14,624 bases of DNA from DATCVA01 sp036567205 (GCA_036567205.1 DATCVA010000132.1:1-14624); one strand, 5' to 3'. Shown: positions 1 through 7,183, numbered from the stretch's first letter. Numbers and translations: made by a program. The notes: generated by a model not told the origin, from the letters alone.

Positions 1-832
1 TGGCGCTGCCGTGGTAGGTGCGATACAACAAAAATTGTTCGATCAGTGTTGCGTCGCCGGCCACAAAGCCGGAACGCAGGCCTGGAACGTTCGAGCGTTT
101 AGACAGGCTGGAAAAACATACCAGAGAGCGGTAGTCTGAACGTCCTAATAGATTGGCGGCTTGTAGCGCGCCCAGGGGCTTGTCTGATTCGTCAAAGTAG
201 ATTTCCGAATAGCACTCATCGGCGGCAATGACAAAACTATATTTATCTGCCAGCGCAAATAGCGTTTTCCACTCTTCGAGCGTCATGACGTTGCCGGCCG
301 GATTGCCCGGCGAGCAAACAAACAGTAGCTGGGTTTTATGCCAAATGTCCGCGGGTATCGCCGCCCAGTCATAACCGAAATTTCGTTCGGCTTGTGCGTT
401 GATATAGTAGGGCTGTGCGCCGGCCAGCACGGCCGCACCTTCGTAGATCTGATAAAACGGATTAGGGCAAACCACAATCGCACCGGCGTTGGGATCTATA
501 ACCGTTTGAGCGAACGCAAACAAGGCTTCGCGTGATCCCAGCGCCGGCAATACTTGAGTCTCGGGGTCAGGTCGTTCAATGCTGTAGCGGCATGCAATCC
601 AATCGGCAATCGTCCCGCGCAAGTTCGTATCGCCTTTGGTCGGCGGATACACCGACAAGCCATCCATGGCATCTTGCATCGCCTTGATGATGAGCGGGGC
701 GGTAGCGTGTTTGGGTTCGCCAATCGAGAGATTGATGGGTGCTAAGGTGACTGGCGGGGTCTTTGCCTGAGCCAGCAGGGCTCGTAATTTCGCAAAGGGA
801 TAAGGATGAAGCGCGCTGAGTCGTGGGTTCAT
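1..832 (-). CDS. dapC: Succinyldiaminopimelate transaminase (DapC), N-terminal part, cut by window start
   Basis: PLP-dependent fold-type I aminotransferase. The family member named here moves an amino group from glutamate to N-succinyl-2-amino-6-ketopimelate in the DAP/lysine pathway, in the cytosol. The reading frame starts at the ATG complementary to 830-832 and stays open for 277 residues to the window edge; about 400 is usual, so roughly two thirds is present. Visible motifs: NLSIGEP near residue 34, YPPTKGD near 62, SPGNPAG (174-180, substrate/PLP Asn177), AADECYSEIYF (203-213, with Asp205 and Tyr208) and the PLP-lysine segment SSLSKRSNVPGLR (Lys245). The dapC assignment over other class I aminotransferases rests on overall resemblance to betaproteobacterial DapC, recalled rather than searched. 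No clear Shine-Dalgarno is seen before the ATG. It is transcribed away from the tRNA gene. Confidence 0.85.
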   Translation of the reverse strand, partial: MNPRLSALHPYPFAKLRALLAQAKTPPVTLAPINLSIGEPKHATAPLIIKAMQDAMDGLSVYPPTKGDTNLRGTIADWIACRYSIERPDPETQVLPALGSREALFAFAQTVIDPNAGAIVVCPNPFYQIYEGAAVLAGAQPYYINAQAERNFGYDWAAIPADIWHKTQLLFVCSPGNPAGNVMTLEEWKTLFALADKYSFVIAADECYSEIYFDESDKPLGALQAANLLGRSDYRSLVCFSSLSKRSNVPGLRSGFVAGDATLIEQFLLYRTYHGSA

Positions 833-860
833 GAAGGCTGGGAGTTGATGTTAGCGGGTA

Positions 861-889
861 ATTTTAGCAAGCCTCGATCATCCTGTTCA
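861..889 (-). promoter_or_regulatory. Candidate sigma-70 promoter for dapC
   Basis: On the minus strand, TGAACA (complement of 884-889, 4 of 6 matches to TTGACA) lies 17 bases before TAAAAT (complement of 861-866, 5 of 6 matches to TATAAT). This would start transcription about 20-25 bases upstream of the dapC ATG. It is a by-eye call with no further support. Confidence 0.4.
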
Positions 890-953
890 TACTTTTTTTG
901 CAAAGGGGCGATTGACGGCAGCTTTATCGGCGTTTTTATATAGTCGGGGCATG

Positions 954-982
954 TTGCGCACAAAAAAAATTCACGCTACACT
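954..982 (+). promoter_or_regulatory. Candidate promoter of tRNA-Leu
   Basis: TTGCGC (954-959) and TACACT (977-982) are separated by exactly 17 bases and end 15 bases before the mature tRNA 5' end. That leaves a short leader for RNase P removal, as is usual for tRNA genes. The -35 hexamer matches only in its TTG. The position relative to the tRNA is the main argument. Confidence 0.5.
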
Positions 983-997
983 AGCGAGCTTACCTTA

Positions 998-1082
998 GCG
1001 AACGTGGCGGAATTGGTAGACGCACCAGATTTAGGTTCTGGCGCCGAGAGGTGTGAGAGTTCGAGTCTCTCCGTTCGCACCA
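998..1082 (+). tRNA. tRNA-Leu (anticodon UAG), CCA encoded
   Basis: An 85-nt class II tRNA. The acceptor stem GCGAACG (998-1004) pairs with CGTTCGC (1072-1078), followed by discriminator A and encoded CCA (1080-1082). The D arm carries GGTAGACGC. The anticodon stem CCAGA/TCTGG encloses the loop TTTAGGT, with anticodon TAG at 1032-1034, decoding CUN leucine codons and best CUA. A long variable arm (GCCGAGAGGTGT region) is typical of tRNA-Leu. The T arm is GAGAG-TTCGAGT-CTCTC. All stems pair by eye. Confidence 0.97.
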
Positions 1083-1088
1083 AATATT

Positions 1089-1131
1089 AAAAGCCCCCTA
1101 AAGAATATATATTTTCTTTAGGGGGCTTTTT
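1089..1131 (+). terminator. Strong intrinsic terminator after tRNA-Leu
   Basis: A perfect 17-bp stem: left arm 1089-1105 (AAAAGCCCCCTAAAGAA), loop 1106-1113, right arm 1114-1130, then a T run (1127-1131). Because the arms begin with AAAA and end with TTTT it would also end transcription coming from the right on the minus strand. It isolates the tRNA from the kinase operon downstream. Confidence 0.93.
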
Positions 1132-1175
1132 CATTTCGCTTGGCTGCTTGACTCTTCCTCATAAATAATTTTCAA

Positions 1176-1229
1176 CGTAAAGCAGCTTGCGAAGAATTCA
1201 ATTTTTTAATGGCAGCAAGGTGCTTTACG
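1176..1229. repeat. Imperfect 15-bp inverted repeat in the gene-free leader
   Basis: The left arm CGTAAAGCA-g-CTTGC (1176-1190) is the reverse complement of GCAAG-g-TGCTTTACG (1215-1229) except for one central G:G mismatch; the 24-base spacer is AT-rich. A further CAACGTAAA copy occurs at 1251-1259, repeating 1173-1181. The element could be a hairpin in RNA or a pair of binding sites in DNA. No T run follows, so it is not a normal terminator. It lies more than 600 bases before the kinase start, so a link to that operon is not shown. Confidence 0.7.
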
Positions 1230-1548
1230 CGGTTTAGCGAATCTTTAAAACAACGTAAATTGTTGCATTTAATAAACAAAATGTATCATTTTATGACTAT
1301 ACTGCGCCTTTTGCTTGGTGGTGGGGGTATCCAGTGGGTATGATATTTGCAACAAATCTTCGCTGGAATGTCATAACCGCAATCGATCCTGTTCGTAAAG
1401 GACCGGCAAGCCCATCAAGTGGTTCAAGCTTTCAATCCCACGCTTTGGTCGATGGTTTACGTCTGCACGAGGCTGTGGACGATGGCGCCTGCCAATATCA
1501 TTCAGAATAGGGTTTGGCTTGCGCGAATAAATAAGGCCTCTTGAAGCG

Positions 1549-1580
1549 AAGAGTGGCATGTTGAAAGAGTGGCATGTTGA
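1549..1580. repeat. Perfect tandem duplication of a 16-bp unit
   Basis: The unit AAGAGTGGCATGTTGA occurs twice head to tail (1549-1564 and 1565-1580) with no mismatch. It sits in the gene-free leader, about 275 bases before the kinase start. It could be a replication-slippage duplication or a pair of protein-binding sites; there is no third copy in the window that I can see. Confidence 0.9.
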
Positions 1581-1853
1581 TATTGCATGATTGTTTTGGG
1601 AAGTGAATACCTGAGCTATAAGCATCTATGGCAAAGGCGGGACAACATGTTCAATGGTAGTACGAGGAGCTACGGGGAGCCGTTTTAAACGCGTGGCGGC
1701 CGTATGGTGCCCCAGGTGTTTTAACGGTAAGGGCGGCGGGGGCTAAAGGAGTCTGGCTGGCTGTGTGGTCTGGGAACCCAGTCTACAGGTAGTTGCACAG
1801 CAGCCGTCTGTAGCTGCGTCAGTATAAAAATAAGAACTACAGAATATTCATTT

Positions 1854-3107
1854 ATGCAAAATATACTCAATGAGTTGAGCGATGAGATACCCGTGGGTCT
1901 TGTCGTTGTTGATCCACATGGCGTAATAAAGCATATGAATCGCTGGATGGGGCTGTGGGCCGCAACGGCGCCAGATGACGTGATCGGTCGGCAGTTGTCC
2001 TTGGTATTTCCTGGCATTAATAGCGCGGCGTTGGCAGACAGGCTGGCGCGCAATAAAGATGCCGAAGGGAACAGGTACGAGAAGGAAGAGGATCTGTATT
2101 GGGCCGACGCTGGCTTAAGCCAGCTTTCAATTGGAAGCCGGCAATTGCATCAACTGGTCTGTTTTTCTTTTTTTGAAGACGTTGGAAAACCATGCCATGC
2201 GTTATTGTTTTACGATCCCGACGAAACAAAAATGTTTCATCGGGGGTTTGGCCTGGCTTTGCATCGCTTGCATGCGGCGCAAAGCATCCAGCGCCGTTTG
2301 CAGCGAAAACTGGAGCGTGCCAACAGCCACTTGCTGCAATCGGAAAAACTGGCGGGCATAGGCCAGCTGGCCGCTGGCGTTGCGCATGAAATCAACAATC
2401 CAATTGGGTATGTATTTTCCAATCTTAAAACACTTGCCTGCTATATGCGGGACATGCTCAAAATTATCGATGCTGTAGACAGCGCAGACACCGTGGGCGA
2501 TTTACGTCAATTGAAGCGTACCTTGGAGTACGACTACATCCGAGGCGATGTAGAGGCGCTTATTGACGAATCTGAAGAAGGCATCAATCGCGTAAAGAAA
2601 ATCATCACTGCGCTTAAGGATTTTTCGCACATTGATGAAGAAGGGTTTCATAAGGCAGATTTGCACAGGGGAATTGATACAACGCTTAGCATCGTGAATA
2701 ACGAGATCAAATATAAAGCCAAAGTAATCAAGGACTATGCACGTCTGCCAAAAATTGACTGCAATGCGTCTCAGATTAATCAGGTTGTTATGAATCTACT
2801 GGTTAATGCTGCTCAAGCCATTACCAGTTTTGGAACCATTACCATCAGAACCGGGCACGAAGATCCGTGGGTTTGGGTTGAAATACAAGACTCAGGCCGA
2901 GGAATGGATGCGCCGACGGTCGGCAGAATTTTTGAGCCGTTTTTTACGACAAAGGCGTTGGGGACGGGCACGGGTCTGGGGCTTTCATTGTCTTATAGCA
3001 TCGTGCAAAAGCATTACGGTCGTATCGAAGTATTCAGCGAACCAGGCGAAGGGGCTCGTTTTAGAGTCTGGTTACCCATAACCCATACTGAGTTACTGGA
3101 TTTATAG
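1854..3107 (+). CDS. Cytoplasmic PAS-domain sensor histidine kinase
   Basis: 417 residues. An N-terminal PAS-like domain (about 5-65, with the IPVGLVVVDPHGVIKHMN start) is followed by a less clear stretch to about 130. A helical linker (about 140-165) leads to the dimerisation/phosphoacceptor domain with H-box LAAGVAHEINNPIG (His178). The ATPase domain has N-box NQVVMNLLVNAAQA (309-322), G1 DSGRGM (346-351), F-box FEPFF (360-364) and G2 GTGTGLGLS (370-378). All catalytic boxes are present, so it should autophosphorylate. No signal peptide or membrane segment is seen, so it senses a cytoplasmic signal or a partner. The start is set by the ATG that leaves the PAS domain whole; no clear Shine-Dalgarno precedes it. 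The downstream regulator follows after 12 bases, and its AGGAGG overlaps this stop codon, so the two are surely co-transcribed. The PAS ligand cannot be told from sequence. Confidence 0.92.
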   Translation: MQNILNELSDEIPVGLVVVDPHGVIKHMNRWMGLWAATAPDDVIGRQLSLVFPGINSAALADRLARNKDAEGNRYEKEEDLYWADAGLSQLSIGSRQLHQLVCFSFFEDVGKPCHALLFYDPDETKMFHRGFGLALHRLHAAQSIQRRLQRKLERANSHLLQSEKLAGIGQLAAGVAHEINNPIGYVFSNLKTLACYMRDMLKIIDAVDSADTVGDLRQLKRTLEYDYIRGDVEALIDESEEGINRVKKIITALKDFSHIDEEGFHKADLHRGIDTTLSIVNNEIKYKAKVIKDYARLPKIDCNASQINQVVMNLLVNAAQAITSFGTITIRTGHEDPWVWVEIQDSGRGMDAPTVGRIFEPFFTTKALGTGTGLGLSLSYSIVQKHYGRIEVFSEPGEGARFRVWLPITHTELLDL

Positions 3108-3111
3108 GAGG
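3106..3111 (+). promoter_or_regulatory. Consensus Shine-Dalgarno overlapping the kinase stop codon
   Basis: AGGAGG lies 8 bases before the ATG at 3120 and overlaps the kinase TAG stop (3105-3107). It fixes the start of the response regulator and suggests translational coupling between kinase and regulator. Confidence 0.9.
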
Positions 3112-3119
3112 ACAACATA

Positions 3120-4460
3120 ATGCTTGGTACATGGCCTATCGACGGCGCAGTAACGTTGCTGTTAGTGGACGACGACAAAAATATCACAAACAGTTTGCAG
3201 CGGGCGTTACGAGGCAAGCCTTACGATGTGCTAACCGCCCAGAACGGTGATGCAGCCCTTCAAATCCTTGAAAATAAAAGTGTGGATCTCGTTATATCCG
3301 ATGGCCGCATGCCTGGGATGGACGGGGCTACATTATTGGCCGAGGTACAGCGCCGATGGCCCGACATAATACGCATCATGCTGACGGGCTATTCCGACAT
3401 TAGCGCGACTATTAAGGCGATTAACGAGGGCCGGATTTACCGTTACCTCAGCAAGCCATGGAACGATGCGGAACTTTATGAAGTCATAGAAGACGCGCTA
3501 GCGCAGCAGGGGTCGGATCGCGAGCGCGCACGCCTTCAAGAGCTCACCAGCGAACAAAACGAGGTGCTTCAGGCGCTTAACGAAAATTTAGAAACCCATG
3601 TGCAGGAACGCACGGCGGAATTGACTCGCACCAATGAGTTGCTCCGTTGCGCTCATGCCGATTTGCAACGGGGTTATGCCACGACGACCGAGGTGTTGGC
3701 ATCACTGGTTAATCAGCGATTACCTCAAGCCGAAGCAATAAGCAAACAAATTATGGCGTTGGTCGATGCGTTTTGCAAGGCTCAGGAGCTTCCCCAAAAG
3801 CTCAGCGATGACCTTGCAACGGCTGCCGCTTTGTATAACGTTGGAAAGCTGACCTGGCCCGATGCACTTATTGGCTTGCCTGCCGATCGAATGGACAGGG
3901 ATCAGCGGGAACGTTACCGCGATTACCCCAGGAATGGGGAAGCGCTGTTAATAGCACTGGATCCGGCCAACGAGGCGGCGACGTTTATACGGCATCACCA
4001 GGAGCGCTGGGACGGGGCGGGTTTTCCTGATGGCCTGGCTGGACATGCTATTCCTTTGGGCGCAAGAATCCTTAAGCTGGCTGTGGATTTCGTTGAGATG
4101 CAAGAAGGGGTGGTTCTTACGCGAAAACTGACGCGTGAAGAGGTGCTGACAAGTATGCCCAAGTATGTAATGCGGCTCTATGACCCTATTTTATGCCCTC
4201 AGTTTGTCGAAGTCGCCAGTAAAGTCAGCGATGAGAAAGCTACAGGCGACGAGGCGGTTATAGCTCTTAATATCCCGGCCCTGGAGCCTGGAATGATAAT
4301 GGTTCGGCATTTGCATGCCGCCAGCGGAATGCTATTGCTTAAAGAAGGCCAGGTTCTTACGGAAAACGTTATAAATAAATTGCAGGCCTTCGAGCAGAAT
4401 GACGACATCACATACACCTTGCATGTACGGCGTCCCGAGCAGGATGAGAGCGAGGAATGA
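3120..4460 (+). CDS. Response regulator with degenerate (YN) HD-GYP domain
   Basis: 446 residues, cytoplasmic. The receiver (about 12-128) has acidic Asp17-19, phosphoacceptor Asp61 in ISDGRMP, Thr89 and Lys112 (SKPW), so it looks phosphorylatable. A coiled coil (about 133-185) joins it to an HD-GYP-type domain (about 186-375). Active HD-GYP enzymes hydrolyse c-di-GMP with a metal centre, but here HD is Tyr239-Asn240 in ALYNVGK, the next His of the THPxxG-like motif is Tyr269, the second His of the HHE motif is Gln294, and the Asp of the ADxxDA-like motif aligns with Val322. The GYP signature reads GFP (301-303). Catalysis is therefore unlikely. A small C-terminal domain (about 381-437, LEPGMIMVRHL...GMLLLKEGQVLT) resembles that seen at the end of some HD-domain regulators. 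From memory, Pseudomonas aeruginosa PA2572 is a regulator with a YN-GYP domain beside a sensor kinase. The gene overlaps the next one by 4 bases. Confidence 0.9.
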   Translation: MLGTWPIDGAVTLLLVDDDKNITNSLQRALRGKPYDVLTAQNGDAALQILENKSVDLVISDGRMPGMDGATLLAEVQRRWPDIIRIMLTGYSDISATIKAINEGRIYRYLSKPWNDAELYEVIEDALAQQGSDRERARLQELTSEQNEVLQALNENLETHVQERTAELTRTNELLRCAHADLQRGYATTTEVLASLVNQRLPQAEAISKQIMALVDAFCKAQELPQKLSDDLATAAALYNVGKLTWPDALIGLPADRMDRDQRERYRDYPRNGEALLIALDPANEAATFIRHHQERWDGAGFPDGLAGHAIPLGARILKLAVDFVEMQEGVVLTRKLTREEVLTSMPKYVMRLYDPILCPQFVEVASKVSDEKATGDEAVIALNIPALEPGMIMVRHLHAASGMLLLKEGQVLTENVINKLQAFEQNDDITYTLHVRRPEQDESEE

Positions 4461-7090
4461 GTCAAGTTACGCCGGCAGGGACGGCATTGGCGCCGGCCCT
4501 TCCTTTACCGTATGAGGTTACCGAGGGGACCTCGCTCGAATCGCTGAAATGCATACTGGTGTTTCTGATTGCATTTACTCTTGGCTGGCTGGGACTGCTG
4601 GGCTATATCGATTATTTCTGGACGGATGGGGCAGCATTGGCCGGCCCGTTGATTTCGCCGCCGTGCGCCGCAGTGCTCTTATTGTGCGGCGCCATCATGC
4701 TTACCGTGCAAAACCGCAAGAATCTTTCGCGCACTCTGGCTGCCATCTTACTGGCTACAAGCGCATCCTGTTTTTTTTCTGATCTGTTTCCCGTGCTGGA
4801 GTTCGATAAGCCTGCAGCCTTTGGCATGCCGTTTCACATTAGTGGCATATGGACGGTGTTGTTTATCGCTCTGTCTATGGGACTGATCTTTTGTAGTGCC
4901 GGGCCGGCAGGCCGACGCATTGCCCGTTATCTGGGCATTGCGGTCGTTATGTGCGCAATGGTGTTTCGATTTGCGCCCTCGTGGTTATTTTTTAAAGTCG
5001 ATAGTAGCGCAGATACGGCGAATATAGCCACCTTGCTGAGCCTCTTGGCCGGCTTCGCCGTTATAGTATTAAGCAGCAGGCATAAGCCAGAAAGTGTATT
5101 CGCTCATAAAACCATTGCCATTATCGGCATTCTGGGGGCATTGATGTCGACATTGGGCTGGTATGCCGTTACCGGGCACGCTTCTCAAGTCAGCGAAACA
5201 GCCATATCTTTGCACCCGGATGCTGTACGGACGCTATCCTCATGGCACGTACAGCCGTGGGTCTCAACCTTGCCCGCGCTATTGGCGGATATCGTTTTAT
5301 TTATTGGTCTTGCATTTACATTTTTTCTGATCAGGACGAAGCAATTGGCGTCGGGTGTTCGTTATCGTTCTATCCAATTGCATTATCGTTCGCTACACGA
5401 TCCTTTGACCAGCCTTCCGAATAAGCTGCAGCTTGAACGTGTGCTGACAGAGGCCTGCCTGGTGGCAAAAGCGGACGAAAGTGCTGTGTGGGTTGTACTG
5501 TTCGACCTGGATGGAATGAAGCTTATCAATGATTCCATGGGGCATAGCTTCGGGGACCGGATTCTTGTCGAGGTCGCGCAACGAATGCGTGGGGAGGTTG
5601 GTAAGAAAGGGTGTCTGGCCCGTATGGGCGGGGACGAGTTTGTCGTTGTTTTCGTGCGTGTTGGACGCGAAGAGGTATTAAGCTCGACACGCCGTATTGT
5701 TGCCGCGATTGCCAAGCCTTACTATATCGACAATATGCAGTTGCGATTAACTGCCAGCGCGGGTATTACAGTCAGCAGCGGTGATGTTGTTCAGCCCATG
5801 GAGCTTGTGCGTGAGGCCGATCTGGCAATGACACGAGCCAAGCGCGATGGCCGTAATACCTGGTATGAATATACTTCCGATTTAAGTTCGTTCGTTGCCG
5901 AGCGCCTGGCTTTGCGCACAGAGCTTCAAAAAGCACTGGACGAAGATAGTTTCGACTTGTTCTATCAGCCCTTGGTGGATGGTTATACAGGCCGCATAGT
6001 GGGGGTAGAAGCCTTGCTGCGCTGGCCCCATCCAACGCGGGGATACATCTCGCCGGCGGTCTTCATTCCCCTGGCTGAAGAGACCGGACAAATTATTCCG
6101 TTAAGCGACTGGGTATTGAATACCGCTTGCCGCCATATCAAGACGCTAAGAACCCGAAATTTATCTGATTTTCCCGTCATGGTGAATATCTCGCCGCTGC
6201 ATTTTCAACGCGCCGACTTCATCGACAGCATCAGAAAGAAGTTACAGACCTATTCGCTTCCCTCACAATGCCTGGAAATTGAAATTACGGAAGGTGTTTT
6301 GTTGGATAACGCCGCGCATATTATTACCAAACTGGGCGAATTGAAAAAGCTGGGCGTAGCGATATCTCTTGATGATTTTGGCACGGGTTATTCCAGTCTT
6401 AATTACTTAAAGAACCTGCCTATCGATAAAATCAAGATAGACCGTTCTTTTGTAAGAGAAGTAATCAGTGATCGACATGACGCGGCAATTACCAAAGCCA
6501 TTATCGATATGGCTCATCATTTGAATTTGAAAGTGGTTGCCGAAGGGGTTGAGACGGAATCTCAGTATTGGTTCTTAAAGCGTAATTTTTGCGACGAGTT
6601 TCAGGGGTATCTGTTCGCGAAACCTATGTCGTTCGGCGATCTTGAGCAAAGGTTGAAGGAGCAAGGGTGCAACGAAACTCTACCGGGGTCCAAATATAAA
6701 AGGGAGTCCGATCGCACACTATTGTTACTGGACGATGAAGAGAATATTTTAAAGGCGCTGACCCGACTATTGCGCCGCGACGGTTATCGCATACTGCTTG
6801 CCAAAACACCATCGGAAGCGTTTTCTATTCTGGCCACTCATAATGTTCAGGTTGTCGTGTCGGATCAGCGTATGCCCGAAATGACAGGCACGGAGTTTTT
6901 CAGCAGCGTCAAAGAGATCTATCCGGGAACAGTGCGTCTGATACTGTCAGGTTATACGGACTTGAGGTCTGTCACCGAAGCCATAAATCGCGGATCAATA
7001 TATAAATTCCTGACCAAGCCGTGGGATGAAGAGGAATTGCGCGGAGAGATCGCGCAGGCTTTCAAGGGCTCTGCGCTGCAAGAGGCTTAG
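4457..7090 (+). CDS. Membrane GGDEF-EAL cyclic-di-GMP protein with C-terminal receiver domain
   Basis: 877 residues. The N-terminal part (about 30-293) holds some eight hydrophobic segments (roughly 30-52, 66-85, 92-111, 129-147, 157-176, 187-206, 218-238, 270-293), a membrane sensor I cannot assign to a named family. The GGDEF domain (about 310-475) has an intact GGDEF at 391-395, but the place of the RxxD inhibitory site reads GKKG. The EAL domain (about 483-735) keeps Glu518 (EAL), Asn577, Glu609, DDFGTG (639-644), Lys660 and Glu696, the residues needed for phosphodiesterase activity. A receiver (about 754-870) follows, with Asp759-760, phosphoacceptor Asp803 (SDQRMP), Ser831 and Lys854 (TKPW). 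Synthesis and hydrolysis of c-di-GMP are thus both possible, with phosphorylation as the likely switch. The ATG overlaps the preceding TGA as ATGA, indicating translational coupling. A receiver after EAL is an uncommon domain order. Confidence 0.93.
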   Translation: MSQVTPAGTALAPALPLPYEVTEGTSLESLKCILVFLIAFTLGWLGLLGYIDYFWTDGAALAGPLISPPCAAVLLLCGAIMLTVQNRKNLSRTLAAILLATSASCFFSDLFPVLEFDKPAAFGMPFHISGIWTVLFIALSMGLIFCSAGPAGRRIARYLGIAVVMCAMVFRFAPSWLFFKVDSSADTANIATLLSLLAGFAVIVLSSRHKPESVFAHKTIAIIGILGALMSTLGWYAVTGHASQVSETAISLHPDAVRTLSSWHVQPWVSTLPALLADIVLFIGLAFTFFLIRTKQLASGVRYRSIQLHYRSLHDPLTSLPNKLQLERVLTEACLVAKADESAVWVVLFDLDGMKLINDSMGHSFGDRILVEVAQRMRGEVGKKGCLARMGGDEFVVVFVRVGREEVLSSTRRIVAAIAKPYYIDNMQLRLTASAGITVSSGDVVQPMELVREADLAMTRAKRDGRNTWYEYTSDLSSFVAERLALRTELQKALDEDSFDLFYQPLVDGYTGRIVGVEALLRWPHPTRGYISPAVFIPLAEETGQIIPLSDWVLNTACRHIKTLRTRNLSDFPVMVNISPLHFQRADFIDSIRKKLQTYSLPSQCLEIEITEGVLLDNAAHIITKLGELKKLGVAISLDDFGTGYSSLNYLKNLPIDKIKIDRSFVREVISDRHDAAITKAIIDMAHHLNLKVVAEGVETESQYWFLKRNFCDEFQGYLFAKPMSFGDLEQRLKEQGCNETLPGSKYKRESDRTLLLLDDEENILKALTRLLRRDGYRILLAKTPSEAFSILATHNVQVVVSDQRMPEMTGTEFFSSVKEIYPGTVRLILSGYTDLRSVTEAINRGSIYKFLTKPWDEEELRGEIAQAFKGSALQEA

Positions 7091-7183
7091 CGGCGGGAAG
7101 TCTGCAGGTGTTGTTAAGTTGTGCCCGCTCTCAACATCCAACGCATGTGTCCACGGCAACGGCTTAGCTGCGGGTTGTACTAT

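Larger units (their letters stand above)
1132..1853. other. Gene-free region between tRNA-Leu terminator and kinase operon
   Basis: About 720 bases with no convincing gene. The first part (to about 1303) is AT-rich and holds the inverted repeat at 1176-1229; a TATACT hexamer at 1298-1303 could be a -10 element but has no good -35 partner. The middle (1340-1625) has short frames on both strands (56 and 84 codons) without ribosome binding sites or recognisable motifs, and the 16-bp tandem duplication at 1549-1580. The last part (1620-1853) is GC-richer, with small inverted repeats such as CTGGGaaCCCAG near 1779-1790 and a TATAAA at 1823-1828 lacking a matching -35. The promoter of the kinase operon should lie here but cannot be fixed by eye. 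It may be a decayed gene or a long regulatory leader. Confidence 0.6.

Noticed and set aside
1555..1588. Sigma-54 promoter (TGGCATG...TTGCA) at the tandem repeat
   Set aside because: The GG and GC elements are 12 bases apart instead of the required 10, and the block lies about 270 bases from the kinase start.
1340..1625. Short genes on either strand (56 and 84 codons)
   Set aside because: No ribosome binding site, no recognisable motif, and the two overlap each other antisense; no coding evidence beyond absence of stops.
1132..1853. Cyclic-di-GMP (GEMM) riboswitch in the leader of the c-di-GMP operon
   Set aside because: None of the conserved GEMM core strings or the tetraloop-receptor layout could be found on reading the leader.
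998..7183. Genomic island integrated at tRNA-Leu
   Set aside because: tRNA 3' ends are common attachment sites and the following operon is unusual, but I find no second copy of the tRNA 3' end downstream, no integrase, and no obvious shift in base composition.
7091..7183. Bidirectional terminator between the signalling operon and the convergent acyltransferase
   Set aside because: Only weak 4-5 bp arms could be paired and no T run follows on either strand.
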